Source: Rhodoluna limnophila (GTDB taxonomy: Bacteria > Actinomycetota > Actinomycetes > Actinomycetales > Microbacteriaceae). From it: a stretch of DNA of 64,000 nucleotides. Positions 29,564 through 38,769 of the stretch are shown here, in pieces. The stretch spans positions 1 through 64,000 of the forward strand of contig NZ_CP040509.1 of assembly GCF_005845365.1 (NCBI RefSeq), given 5' to 3'. The position numbers were made by a program, and so were the translations under genes. Within the stretch, counting starts at the first letter, position 1. Every line of letters begins with the position of its first letter. The notes beneath the pieces were generated by a model. That model saw only the letters and a program-made list of their open reading frames with translations, was not told where the DNA came from and ran no database searches.

Positions 29564-31534
29564 ATGAGTATCAACCCTTGCCTTGACCCAGCCGAGTTCG
29601 ACAAGAACATCCGCCCTCAAGATGACCTATTCCGATACACCAACGGAAAGTGGTTGGCTGAAACTGAGATTCCTGCAGATAAGGGCATCTACAGCAGTTT
29701 TCACATGCTCGCCGATGATGCCGAGGCTGCGGTCCGAATCATCCTTGAAGAAGCAGCGGCAAACCCTCAGCCGGGTGTGAGTCAGCAGATCGGTGACCTC
29801 TACGCTTCTTTCCTTGATGAGGCTCGAGCCAACGAGCTGGGTGCTGCGCCTATCGCAGCTGACCTAAAACTAATTGAGCAGATACGTCAGATTGACGACG
29901 CAACTGCCCTGTTGGGTGAGTACGAGCGCAGTGGTTTTAGCGGCCTGTTTGGCATCTGGGTAGACAACGATGAAGGAAACCCAGACCGATACATTGTGAA
30001 CCTGGCTCAGGGTGGTCTTGGCCTGCCAGATGAGGCCTATTACAAGGATGAAAAGCACGCTGAAATTCGCGAAGCGTATGTGCCGCACATTGCTCAGATG
30101 TTGACACTGGCTGGCTGGGATGCCGAAAAGGCCGCAGTCGACGCAAGACACATCATGGCGTTTGAAACCGCACTGGCTGCCGTCCACTGGACCAAGGTTG
30201 ACAGCCGTGATGCCGAGAAAACCTACAACCTCACCGCCCGTGCGCACCTGGACGCATTGACCCCAACCTTTGACTGGAACATTTGGCTTGGAGCGGCAAA
30301 GTTTGACGCCAAGATTTTGGCTGAGACCAACGTTTGCATGCCGAGTTTCTTTGAGGGTCTCGAGCAGATTTGGAACGCTGCCAACCTCGAGCAGATCAAA
30401 CTGTGGCTGGCCTGGCAGGTAATTAGAAGCAACGCCGGTTTGCTCAGTGACGAATTTGTCAACGAGCGTTTTGCGTTCTACGGCACCAAGCTAGCGGGCA
30501 TCCCGGTTAACCGTGAACGCTGGAAGCGCGCGGTTTCTTTGGTCGAGGGTTCGATGGGTGAGGCAATCGGCAAGATCTATGTCGAGAAGTACTTCAGTGA
30601 ATCAGCCAAGGCGCGCATCGATGAGTTGGTCAAGTTTGTGACCGAGGCTTACCGCGTCAGCATTAACAACCTTGACTGGATGACTGAAGAGACCAAGGCC
30701 AAGGCGTTGGCCAAGCTGGATAAGTTCACGCCAAAGGTTGGCTACCCAAATAAGTGGAAGGACTACAGCAGCATCGAGATCAAGCGCGATGACCTGGTGG
30801 GCAACACTCGCCGAGTCTCAGCCTGGGTCGCAGCTACTGAGATGGCCAAAATCGGTGCACCGATTGACCGCGATGAATGGTTCATGAGCCCTCAGACAGT
30901 CAACGCTTATTACAACCCTGGCTTCAACGAAATTGTGTTCCCGGCCGCAATTTTGCAGGCACCGTTCTTTAGCCCAGATGCCGATGACGCCACCAACTTT
31001 GGCGGCATTGGCAGCGTAATCGGTCACGAAATTGGTCACGGATTCGATGACCAGGGTTCGAAGTATGACGGAGACGGCAAGCTGGAATCATGGTGGAGTG
31101 AGGCTGACCGCGAGGCTTTCGAAGCCCGCGCGGCCAAGCTAATTGCTCAGTACAACGAACTGACCCCGCACCAGTTGGTAGACAAATCTCACAAGGTAAA
31201 TGGTGAGCTCACCATCGGTGAAAACATCGGTGACCTTGGCGGCTTGTGCATTGCACTCAAGGCCTACGAGATGAGTCGTGAGGGCAAACCCGGAGATGAC
31301 GTGATTGATGGCATGACCGGTGTTCAGCGCGTGTTCTTGTCTTTGGCTCGTATCGAGAGCTCGAAGGGTCGCGATGAAACTGTGATTCAGCGTCTGGCCA
31401 CCGACCCACACTCACCGCCTGAGTTCCGCTGCAACCAGATTGTGCGCAATGTTGATGCCTTCTACGAGGCGTTTGATGTCAAGCCGGGCGACGCCCTCTG
31501 GCTAGACCCTGCCGACCGCGTCACCATCTGGTAA
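29564..31534 (+). CDS. pepO: M13 family zinc metallopeptidase (PepO/neprilysin-like)
   Basis: A 656-residue M13 peptidase. The zinc motif HEIGH begins at His488, the third ligand is Glu553 in GENIGDLGG, and the C-terminal substrate region FRCNQIVRNVDAFYEAF is conserved. No signal peptide is present, so it is probably a cytoplasmic oligopeptidase, as for other bacterial PepO proteins. The thioesterase gene follows 3 bases downstream. Confidence 0.95.
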   Translation: MSINPCLDPAEFDKNIRPQDDLFRYTNGKWLAETEIPADKGIYSSFHMLADDAEAAVRIILEEAAANPQPGVSQQIGDLYASFLDEARANELGAAPIAADLKLIEQIRQIDDATALLGEYERSGFSGLFGIWVDNDEGNPDRYIVNLAQGGLGLPDEAYYKDEKHAEIREAYVPHIAQMLTLAGWDAEKAAVDARHIMAFETALAAVHWTKVDSRDAEKTYNLTARAHLDALTPTFDWNIWLGAAKFDAKILAETNVCMPSFFEGLEQIWNAANLEQIKLWLAWQVIRSNAGLLSDEFVNERFAFYGTKLAGIPVNRERWKRAVSLVEGSMGEAIGKIYVEKYFSESAKARIDELVKFVTEAYRVSINNLDWMTEETKAKALAKLDKFTPKVGYPNKWKDYSSIEIKRDDLVGNTRRVSAWVAATEMAKIGAPIDRDEWFMSPQTVNAYYNPGFNEIVFPAAILQAPFFSPDADDATNFGGIGSVIGHEIGHGFDDQGSKYDGDGKLESWWSEADREAFEARAAKLIAQYNELTPHQLVDKSHKVNGELTIGENIGDLGGLCIALKAYEMSREGKPGDDVIDGMTGVQRVFLSLARIESSKGRDETVIQRLATDPHSPPEFRCNQIVRNVDAFYEAFDVKPGDALWLDPADRVTIW

Positions 31535-31537
31535 AAA

Positions 31538-32089
31538 ATGAATCTCTGGATCCGCCTGGCCTATGCAATGTTGTCGTGGCGAAGCCGCTCGAAGCTAAGT
31601 TGGCAGGAGGTTGGCCGCCGCAGTTTTAGGGTTTGGCCAACTGATCTGGATGTGTTCAACCACATGAACAACGGCATCTTTTTGTCGTTGCTCGACCTAA
31701 GCCGCCTTGACCTGTCTTACCGTTCTGGGCTTTGGCAGGCCTGGAAGAAGCTTGGTTGGTATCCGGTAGTGGTGGCTCAAACCATCACCTACCGTAAGTC
31801 GCTAACCCCTTGGCAAAAGTTTGACATCGAGTCCAAGGTGATTGGTTGGGATGACCAGGCTTTTTACTTTGACCAGCGATTCGTGGTCGGCGAAGAAATT
31901 TACGCTCGGGTAATTGTTCGCATTAGGTTCTTGAAAAAAGCTCGTGGAATTCTGGTGCCTGGTGAAGTTATTGAGGGCAGCGGTGGCTGGCACGGGCCAA
32001 AGCCAGAACTGCCACAGTGGGTTAAAGACTGGGCTCAGACCACGGCACTGCCAAAAGGCAAAGAGCCGGCTCCGAGTATCTGGCCTTAG
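31538..32089 (+). CDS. Hotdog-fold acyl-CoA thioesterase-like protein
   Basis: A 183-residue 4HBT-type hotdog protein. The signature WPTDLDVFNHMNNGIFL matches the catalytic-loop motif D-x-NxHMNNxxY of this subgroup, and the central strands are ordinary. Hotdog proteins of this type hydrolyse acyl-CoA or acyl-ACP, but the substrate is not deducible. The gene starts 3 bases after the peptidase stop. Confidence 0.82.
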   Translation: MNLWIRLAYAMLSWRSRSKLSWQEVGRRSFRVWPTDLDVFNHMNNGIFLSLLDLSRLDLSYRSGLWQAWKKLGWYPVVVAQTITYRKSLTPWQKFDIESKVIGWDDQAFYFDQRFVVGEEIYARVIVRIRFLKKARGILVPGEVIEGSGGWHGPKPELPQWVKDWAQTTALPKGKEPAPSIWP

Positions 32090-32092
32090 CGT

Positions 32093-32890
32093 TTAGTTTC
32101 CGCCGCTGGCCAACAGAGCCACAAATCCATCGGTGGCGGCTAACTCGCCATCGGGCAAAATAAAGATCGCTTCGATGCCGTCAACTTTATTAAGGTCGGC
32201 AATGGCTCTAGGGCCTTCGGCAAAAGCGGCGGTTGCCCAAATGTCTGCGGTGACTAAATCTTTGGCCACCACGCTAACCTGAAGCAACTCACGCGCCGGT
32301 GCTTTGCCCGAAGCCTTTGGGTTCCAGATGTGCTCGCCGCGTTCAGCTGATCCACTAGTTGCCAGCGCACGGTAATCGGTGTTGGCCAGGTCAATCACAG
32401 TTAGCACCCCAGCTTCTGGGCTGGCAATAGACACCGGTTTTGAAACACCGATGCGCCAGTCGCGCGCCTCGGTAACACCGTCGGCCAACCAAACGTCTCC
32501 GCCGGCGTTCATCGTAAAGTCATCGATTCCGGCGGCTACCAGCACAGATGCTGCTTCGGCAGCCGCCCAGGTTTTTACCAATCCGGATGGGTCAAAAGTA
32601 TTTTGTGGAGTCATGGCGCTGAACCAGCCGTTGGTCACCTTTTCCCAGTGGTCACAGGCGTCCCAAATTTCGGCAACCACCGGGGGCAGTGAGGCCAGGT
32701 TGGTCTCGCCTCGGGCCAGGCGACTGATTGGTGACTCTGGTTTATAGGTACTGAAAGTCTCATCTGCCTGGTGCAAGACCCGGCAGGCCTCGGCCAATAA
32801 CTCAGCCACTTGGGCTTCTGGCAACTCAGTTCGCCCCGCAAATCTGAAGGCAGTGCCCATACAGATTTCGGTGTGGTCAAAGGTGGTCAT
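32093..32890 (-). CDS. apbE: FAD:protein FMN transferase ApbE
   Basis: ApbE attaches FMN covalently to a threonine of target flavoproteins using FAD. The 265-residue protein has family elements near the N-terminus (DETFSTYKPESPISRL), TFDPSGLVKTWAAE, NAGGDVWL and DLVTADIWATAAF, the last being the usual metal-site region. No lipoprotein signal is evident. The start is either ATG 32890 (1-base overlap with the upstream stop) or GTG 32893 (4-base overlap). Its likely substrates are the two FMN-binding proteins encoded directly upstream. Confidence 0.92.
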   Translation of the reverse strand: MTTFDHTEICMGTAFRFAGRTELPEAQVAELLAEACRVLHQADETFSTYKPESPISRLARGETNLASLPPVVAEIWDACDHWEKVTNGWFSAMTPQNTFDPSGLVKTWAAAEAASVLVAAGIDDFTMNAGGDVWLADGVTEARDWRIGVSKPVSIASPEAGVLTVIDLANTDYRALATSGSAERGEHIWNPKASGKAPARELLQVSVVAKDLVTADIWATAAFAEGPRAIADLNKVDGIEAIFILPDGELAATDGFVALLASGGN

Positions 32891-33306
32891 CACTGCAGCT
32901 TCGATAGCGCGCTAGCCAGCGCCTCTTGATAGGCATCGGTGCTAAAGGTTGCTCCAGAGGCATTACCAAAGTCTGCGCTCTGGGCTTTAAGTGCAGCTGC
33001 GTTCAAGACCGGAAAAACCGCGTCATAACCATCGGTAGCGGTGGCGACTACCTCGTTGATGCTTTCGATTTGACCATCGGTAGCCGTAATTTCTAGCTGA
33101 ACCTCACCGTATCGGTACGTAATTGTGTCACCGGTTACGGTCTGCGTTGTGGTTGTGCCGTCGGCTGAGTCGCTGCCCAATTCTGGGTTCAGGATGGCGT
33201 TGATGCCAAAGCCTCCGCCGAGGCTAACTGCAGCCAGTGCGACTAACCCGCCAGCCCAGTTTCTTTTGGGTGCGACTGCCAAGAGTGGTTGATCAAAATT
33301 TAGCAA
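32890..33306 (-). CDS. FMN-binding domain protein with flavinylation motif (second copy)
   Basis: A 138-residue membrane-anchored protein: a short basic N-terminus, one hydrophobic segment (about 16-35), and an FMN_bind domain ending in SGATFSTDAY, where the Thr of SGAT (about Thr120) is the predicted ApbE flavinylation site. I placed the start at TTG 33306, which has GGAG 7 bases upstream; the frame extends to 33381 but has no better start. It overlaps the preceding FMN-binding gene by 14 bases and apbE by 1. Confidence 0.82.
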   Translation of the reverse strand: MLNFDQPLLAVAPKRNWAGGLVALAAVSLGGGFGINAILNPELGSDSADGTTTTQTVTGDTITYRYGEVQLEITATDGQIESINEVVATATDGYDAVFPVLNAAALKAQSADFGNASGATFSTDAYQEALASALSKLQ

Positions 33307-33853
33307 GAGCTGACTCCACTGCTTTTTTGAAGGCGTTTGTTGTGTAGGTGGCATTTGAGATGTTGCCAAAGTTGCTGCCATTTGCCTTGATGGCTGCGGC
33401 TACCAAACTCGGGAAAGCCTTGTCGCGACCATCTGATGACTCAGCCCGAAGCAGTTTGATCGTGGTGATCACATCACCCTTTTTAACCACCTCAACCTGA
33501 ACAAATCCGTAACCCTTACCCACGTCAATGACATCGCCGGTCTTGGTCACCGATGCTGTGCTGGTCGTGCCGCCGGTACCTGCGTTGGTGGTGGCAGAAG
33601 GCGCCGGAGTGCTTGTAGTTGTACCCGAAGCCTGGCCGGTTGCGGCTGGCTCCTTTGCTGCTGCTGACTCGCTGGCCGTAGGGGTTGGCTCGGCCATGAT
33701 CTGACTTGAGGCCGCGCCATCAGGGTTGGTTGATTCGGTCGCGCTAGGTTCAGCAAAGTTAAAGCCGGTCTCGGCAGTTAGGCCAATTTGATAGCTGGCT
33801 GCAAATAGGCCAAGACTCACCAAGCCAAGCGTTGATTTCGTTGCGGTTCTCAC
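33293..33853 (-). CDS. FMN-binding domain protein with flavinylation motif (first copy)
   Basis: A 186-residue protein with an N-terminal membrane/signal segment (about 8-27), a long Ser/Thr/Ala/Pro linker (about 35-105) and a C-terminal FMN_bind domain. Near its end, ISNATYTTNAF carries an S-x-A-T motif with the predicted flavinylated Thr at about 169. Start GTG 33853 overlaps the ferric-reductase stop (GTGA) by 4 bases. The linker suggests the flavin domain reaches outward from the membrane. Confidence 0.85.
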   Translation of the reverse strand: MRTATKSTLGLVSLGLFAASYQIGLTAETGFNFAEPSATESTNPDGAASSQIMAEPTPTASESAAAKEPAATGQASGTTTSTPAPSATTNAGTGGTTSTASVTKTGDVIDVGKGYGFVQVEVVKKGDVITTIKLLRAESSDGRDKAFPSLVAAAIKANGSNFGNISNATYTTNAFKKAVESALAKF

Positions 33854-35277
33854 CAGGAGTACTCCTCTGCGTGAATATTCTCTTCTGGGGTGCCGGAGCG
33901 AATAACGGACTTTCTTACAATCTTGGTCCAAGCCTCAGGGCCACAAACATAGACGTCAGAATCTGAGACCCAAGGTGCCATGACGGTTAGGCGGGCTTGA
34001 TCCGGAAGACCATCGGTGTCGTGGTTCATCCAAGAGCCATCTTTGCCGCGTGGGCCGGTAAGCACGTGCAACTGAAAGCCGCGACGTCGTGCAATTACCC
34101 GCACCTCTCCAAGCAGCGCTGCATCTTCATCGCTGCGCACTCGATAAATTATGGTGATGTCTCCTGGGCGGGCAGCCATTGATTCGGCAAGCGCGCGAAC
34201 CGGTGGAATACCAATTCCAGAGGCAATCAAAACCACCTTTTCTTTGGTGCGGCGTTCTTCGGTAAACACTCCGTATGGGCCTTCGACCATCACGCGGGTG
34301 CCAGGCTTTAGCTTCTGCAGCGCAGCCGTGTCGTCACCTCGGTTGCCGATGGTGAAGCGCATGAACTGGTTGTTCGGTGCCGCTGAGATTGAGAATGGGT
34401 GAGGTCTCCACCACTGCTTTGGGGTCAGCAAACGCAGCATGTAAAACTGGCCGGCTTGCCCACCAAGTTGTTCGATGTTTTTGCCGGTGATGTACAAAGA
34501 GGTTGCGTCACTCGACTCTGCCACGACAGCCTGAACGCTCAGGTTCATTTTGAAGCCACGGATAATCGGGGCGAGCACGCGGTACCAGATCAGGTTCACT
34601 GCAACGAATAGGTACAGGGTTACCCAAAAAATGGTTTGAACCGGTTTGCCGGCAATGTCGGTGCCGGAGGTAAAGATGTGAGGCACCGCCAATAGAACTG
34701 ACGCGTAAGACATCACGTGAACGATGTACCAGGCTTCGTAGCTCATTTTTCGGCGTGCAAAATTGAGCGAAGTAACGACCACCAAGATCATCAGAGCCAA
34801 GGCCAAGCTAGCGGTAAGCATGTCTGGAACATCGGTAATTAGGTAGGTCAACTCGGCAATTAGTGTGCGCCCATCGGTGATGGCCATGCCAATCAGTGAT
34901 GCCAAAAAGTGGGCCACGATGAAGTACAGAACCGGTTTACCCAAACGCTTGTGGGCCAGGGTTGCCTTGTCGTGTCCGTAAAACTTGTCGATCCAAGGCA
35001 CTCGTGCCACCAACAACATGTGAATCAAAAGCAGGTCGGTGCCGATAAGTGCGGTTAGTCGGCTGGCGGCATCGAGCGCTGAGGGAACATCGGTGATGTC
35101 TTTTAGTCCACCGGCAGCCAAAAACATAACAATGACCGCAACCACGCTGGCCCAGGCAATACCCTCGATGATGTCTTGGGCACGCTTGAGGCGCAAATAC
35201 TTGCGCACACCCAAACGGACTTTACCGTTGGGTTTCACGAGCTGCAGGTCTTTGAACATGCTTCTAATCTGACGCAT
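33850..35277 (-). CDS. Ferric-reductase-like membrane flavocytochrome with NAD(P)H:flavin domain
   Basis: A 475-residue protein. The N-terminal half has about six helices with candidate haem histidines (in LLIHMLL, FIVAHFL, WYIVHVM and AVPHIF). The C-terminal half is a ferredoxin-reductase module with the FAD motif HPFSIS, the NAD(P) motif ASGIGIPPVRAL, and a terminal CGPEAW. It should take electrons from cytosolic NAD(P)H and pass them across the membrane. It heads the operon with two FMN-binding proteins and ApbE. Start taken at ATG 35277; ATG 35259 is an alternative. Confidence 0.88.
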   Translation of the reverse strand: MRQIRSMFKDLQLVKPNGKVRLGVRKYLRLKRAQDIIEGIAWASVVAVIVMFLAAGGLKDITDVPSALDAASRLTALIGTDLLLIHMLLVARVPWIDKFYGHDKATLAHKRLGKPVLYFIVAHFLASLIGMAITDGRTLIAELTYLITDVPDMLTASLALALMILVVVTSLNFARRKMSYEAWYIVHVMSYASVLLAVPHIFTSGTDIAGKPVQTIFWVTLYLFVAVNLIWYRVLAPIIRGFKMNLSVQAVVAESSDATSLYITGKNIEQLGGQAGQFYMLRLLTPKQWWRPHPFSISAAPNNQFMRFTIGNRGDDTAALQKLKPGTRVMVEGPYGVFTEERRTKEKVVLIASGIGIPPVRALAESMAARPGDITIIYRVRSDEDAALLGEVRVIARRRGFQLHVLTGPRGKDGSWMNHDTDGLPDQARLTVMAPWVSDSDVYVCGPEAWTKIVRKSVIRSGTPEENIHAEEYSW

Positions 35278-35325
35278 GAATCTGGAAGTTTCCTGAATGA
35301 AGGCTGTAAGCGACCTCGGAGATTA

Positions 35326-35358
35326 AGTGTTTCACGAACGACCCACTCTCGAAACACT
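35326..35358. repeat. Inverted repeat between divergent operons
   Basis: AGTGTTTC at 35326-35333 and GAAACACT at 35351-35358 are perfect inverted copies separated by 17 bases. They sit in the 111-base gap between the ferric-reductase operon and the ATP-grasp operon, a position suited to an operator for either promoter. Confidence 0.5.
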
Positions 35359-35388
35359 CGCGCAACAACCGCTGGCTAATTTTTGAGC

Positions 35389-36999
35389 ATGGGAGATCTA
35401 TTCGAGAAATATCCCGTTGCGGTGCAAACCGATTCGGGGGATGGACGCGCGGGCAAGTTACCGGCGTTTGATGAAATGTTTGCGTCTGCTGGGCAGGTGC
35501 GGCCGAGTTACAAAAAGATTCACGAGACCCTGGCCTCGATGACTCAGGATGAACTGCGGGGCCGAACCAACGCCCTGGCTGATTCTTACCTGGCCCAAGG
35601 TGTGACCTTCGACTTTGCCGGCGAGGAGCGCCCGTTTCCGCTCGATGCTGTTCCGCGAGTAATCGACAAGAACGAGTGGAACTCACTCGAGGCCGGAATC
35701 AAGCAGCGAGTCAAAGTCCTCGAGGCTTTTCTAGCCGACATCTACGGCCCGCAAAACGCCATCCGTGACGGGGTTATACCCGCTGCACTTGTTGCATCAT
35801 CGGCCCACTATCACCGCGCTGCCCACGGAATTGACCCGGCAAACGGTGTGCGCATTCAGGTCAGCGGCATTGACCTCGTGCGTGACGAGTATGGAGCCTG
35901 GCGCGTGCTCGAAGACAATGTGCGCGTGCCCTCTGGTGTCTCTTACGTGATTTCAAACCGCCGCGTGATGGCGCAGACGCTGCCCGAGATTTTTCAACAG
36001 ATGCGTATTCAGCCGGTTGGTGAATATCCAAATAAGCTGCTCGCGGCCCTTAGGGCCTCAGCGCCATCGGGGGTTGAAGACCCGGTGGTTGTAGTGCTCA
36101 CTCCCGGTGTTTACAACAGCGCCTACTTTGAGCACACCTTGCTTGCTCGACTCATGGGTCTTGAGCTGGTCGAGGGCCGCGACTTATTCTGCTCGGGTGG
36201 CAAGGTTTACATGCGCACCACCGGGGGTGCTCGCCGAGTAGACGTTATCTATCGCCGCGTGGATGACGAGTTCTTGGACCCACTGGCCTTTCGAGCGGAC
36301 TCAGTGCTTGGGCCGCCAGGTTTGCTGACCGCTGCGCGACTGGGCAACGTGACCCTGGCAAACGCAGTTGGCAATGGTGTTGCCGACGACAAGTTGGTTT
36401 ACACCTACATGCCAGACCTCACCAAGTACTACCTTGGCGAGGATCCAATCATCGAAAACGTACAGACCTGGAGACTGGAAGAGAGAGACAGTCTCGAGGA
36501 AGTGCTGGATCGATTGGATGAACTGGTTGTCAAACCGGTTGATGGATCGGGTGGCAAGGGATTGGTGGTTGGCCCGCGAGCCAGCGCCAAAGAACTTGCG
36601 GATCTTCGCAAACGATTGATTCGTGACCCACGCGGATGGATTGCCCAGCCGGTGATTCAGCTGTCAACTATTCCAACGTTGGTCGACCAGGGTTTGCGCC
36701 CTCGTCACGCAGACCTTCGACCATTTGCTGTCAACGACGGCAACGATGTTTGGGTTTTGCCTGGTGGCCTGACCCGCGTAGCGCTCCCCGAAGGAGAGCT
36801 AGTTGTTAATTCATCTCAGGGTGGTGGTTCAAAGGACACCTGGGTCGTCGGTGTAGACAGGCCCAACGACATCCGGGCACTCAACACCAACTCACATGTT
36901 TCATCTGTAGTTGCCGGCCAGACTTCTGGCGATTCGGGATTCTCGCGTCAACAGGAACAGCAGCAGCAGTCCAATCAGGAGGCGCAGAACAATGCTTAG
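35389..36999 (+). CDS. Circularly permuted ATP-grasp protein (type 2, DUF404/DUF407)
   Basis: A 536-residue protein of the circularly permuted ATP-grasp type 2 family. Recognisable blocks include RPFPLDAVPRVI, DLVRDEYGAWRVLEDNVRVPSG (quoted in part), KPVDGSGGKGL (the nucleotide loop) and DLRPFAVND. ATP-grasp enzymes form amide or thioester bonds via acyl-phosphates. The product has a Gln-rich C-terminal tail. I chose ATG 35389 over TTG 35383. It forms a coupled trio with the alpha-E and transglutaminase genes, a conserved set proposed to make and process peptide conjugates of unknown chemistry. Confidence 0.9.
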   Translation: MGDLFEKYPVAVQTDSGDGRAGKLPAFDEMFASAGQVRPSYKKIHETLASMTQDELRGRTNALADSYLAQGVTFDFAGEERPFPLDAVPRVIDKNEWNSLEAGIKQRVKVLEAFLADIYGPQNAIRDGVIPAALVASSAHYHRAAHGIDPANGVRIQVSGIDLVRDEYGAWRVLEDNVRVPSGVSYVISNRRVMAQTLPEIFQQMRIQPVGEYPNKLLAALRASAPSGVEDPVVVVLTPGVYNSAYFEHTLLARLMGLELVEGRDLFCSGGKVYMRTTGGARRVDVIYRRVDDEFLDPLAFRADSVLGPPGLLTAARLGNVTLANAVGNGVADDKLVYTYMPDLTKYYLGEDPIIENVQTWRLEERDSLEEVLDRLDELVVKPVDGSGGKGLVVGPRASAKELADLRKRLIRDPRGWIAQPVIQLSTIPTLVDQGLRPRHADLRPFAVNDGNDVWVLPGGLTRVALPEGELVVNSSQGGGSKDTWVVGVDRPNDIRALNTNSHVSSVVAGQTSGDSGFSRQQEQQQQSNQEAQNNA

Positions 37000-37921
37000 T
37001 CGAATCGCAGAATCATTATTTTGGATTGGTCGCTACGTAGAGCGCGCCGATGGCACCGCACGCCTGCTTGACGTGCACCTGCAGCTTTTGCTCGAAGACC
37101 CGTGGGTTGATGAAGACACCGCTTGCCGATCGCTGCTGAAGGTTATCGGGGCAAATGCCGAGTACCCGCATCAGTTGACCCGCCAGGATTTGCTGAACAT
37201 TCTGTCGGTAGATCGTGGTGAAAGCAGCTCAATTGCGTCTTCGCTAACCGCCGCCCGTGAGAATGCTCGACGGGTGCGCGAGATTGTCTCTACCGAACTC
37301 TGGGAGTGCCTCAACACCACTCGATCAAGAATGCCCCGCAAGGTTTCTATCGACCGCGCGCACGACTTTTTTGGTTGGGTGCGTGAGCGTACTGCGCTCG
37401 CCGTAGGCATCGTCGAAAGCTCGACTTCGCGCGACGAGGCATGGACCTTCTTTACCCTTGGCCGCTCACTCGAGCGCGTGGACATGACCGCCCGCTTGCT
37501 GGCTACCTCAGAATTGACTGAGGCTAGCGGCCCATCTTGGACCACAATTCTCCGCAGTTGCGGTGCCTACGAGGCATACCTGCGAACCTATCGCGGTGTT
37601 CCTTCGGCCACCAACGCCGCTGAGTTTCTGCTGCTTGACCGCATCTTCCCTCGGTCGGTTGCCTTTGCGCTGGCGCGAGCCGAAAAGTGCCTGAGTGACT
37701 TGGCTCCTAGTTCTGACCGAGTGGGTGTCAGTGACGTTGCGCTCCGTCAGGTTGGCCAGCTCAGAAACAACCTCGAGTACCGTTCGGCACCAGACATCCT
37801 GGCAAACCTCACTCAAGAGATGCTCGAACTGCAGCGCGGGGTTGGCGAAATTTCTGAGTCAATCCGGTCACGTTACTTTCCGGTCAACGTGATGCCAACT
37901 TGGAACGGAGAGGTATCTTGA
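36992..37921 (+). CDS. Alpha-E domain protein (DUF403)
   Basis: A 309-residue all-helical protein of the alpha-E/DUF403 family, starting MLSRIAESLFWIGRYVERAD, the diagnostic opening. The family always accompanies circularly permuted ATP-grasp and transglutaminase-like proteins; its activity is unknown. ATG 36992 is supported by AGGAGG at 36977-36982 and overlaps the ATP-grasp stop by 8 bases. Confidence 0.92.
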   Translation: MLSRIAESLFWIGRYVERADGTARLLDVHLQLLLEDPWVDEDTACRSLLKVIGANAEYPHQLTRQDLLNILSVDRGESSSIASSLTAARENARRVREIVSTELWECLNTTRSRMPRKVSIDRAHDFFGWVRERTALAVGIVESSTSRDEAWTFFTLGRSLERVDMTARLLATSELTEASGPSWTTILRSCGAYEAYLRTYRGVPSATNAAEFLLLDRIFPRSVAFALARAEKCLSDLAPSSDRVGVSDVALRQVGQLRNNLEYRSAPDILANLTQEMLELQRGVGEISESIRSRYFPVNVMPTWNGEVS

Positions 37922-38760
37922 GTCGATATCGTATTGTTCACACCACCGGCTTTAAGTACCAGGGTGAAGTTGTGGCTTCATATAATGAGGCTCGGTTGCT
38001 GCCAATCCGCGATGAATCGCAGTTGGTATTTAGTGCCAAGCTTCAAATTCACCCCGATGGTGCCGCGCACGAATACCTGGACTATTTCAAAACCCGTGCG
38101 GTCATGTTTGAGGTGCTCGAGCCCCACACCGAGTTGAATATCACCGCCACCTCGGTGGTCGAGCTTCGCCCAACCGTAGAACCAATTCCCGGACTCAATT
38201 GGTCCGACCTCGCAATGGAAATTGTCAGTTCGCTCGAGCTAACCGATGCCGTTGGTCAGACCAAACGTACTCAGCCGGCCAATGATCTGGTGAAGTTTGC
38301 CAAGAAACTTGCCACCACCCACACTCCGCACGAAACCGCGCTGGCCATTTGCCACAAGGTGTTTCAAGACATGACCTACATGCACGGCGTGACCGGGGTG
38401 CACTCGATTGCTAGTGATGCCTGGTCAGAAAAAATCGGTGTTTGCCAAGATTTTGCTCACATCACCTTGGGGGCGATGCGAGCAGTGGGTATTCCGGCCA
38501 GATACGTAAGCGGTTATCTGCACCCTTCCACAGATCCAAAAATCGGCGAGAAGGTAGTGGGTGAGTCGCACGCCTGGGTTGAGTGGTGGGCCGGGTCATG
38601 GTTTGCCTTCGACCCAACCAATGACATCGATGTAAACACTCGGCACGTGGTGGTTGGGCGCGGTCGTGATTACGACGATGTTCCGCCTTTGCGAGGAGTT
38701 TTTGCCGGGCCGTTCAACTCAGAGTTGTTCGTTAGCGTGGAGATCACCAAAGAGGCGTAA
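37918..38760 (+). CDS. Transglutaminase-like cysteine protease family protein
   Basis: A 280-residue protein with the bacterial transglutaminase-like N-terminal domain and a papain-like catalytic core: Cys176 (GVCQDFAH), His218 (ESHAWVEW) and Asp232 (FDPTND). Such proteins hydrolyse or transfer amide bonds. The start is TTG 37918, preceded by GGAGAGG and overlapping the alpha-E stop (TTGA). It completes the ATP-grasp / alpha-E / transglutaminase trio. Confidence 0.92.
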   Translation: MSRYRIVHTTGFKYQGEVVASYNEARLLPIRDESQLVFSAKLQIHPDGAAHEYLDYFKTRAVMFEVLEPHTELNITATSVVELRPTVEPIPGLNWSDLAMEIVSSLELTDAVGQTKRTQPANDLVKFAKKLATTHTPHETALAICHKVFQDMTYMHGVTGVHSIASDAWSEKIGVCQDFAHITLGAMRAVGIPARYVSGYLHPSTDPKIGEKVVGESHAWVEWWAGSWFAFDPTNDIDVNTRHVVVGRGRDYDDVPPLRGVFAGPFNSELFVSVEITKEA

Positions 38761-38769
38761 TCTGTCGCT

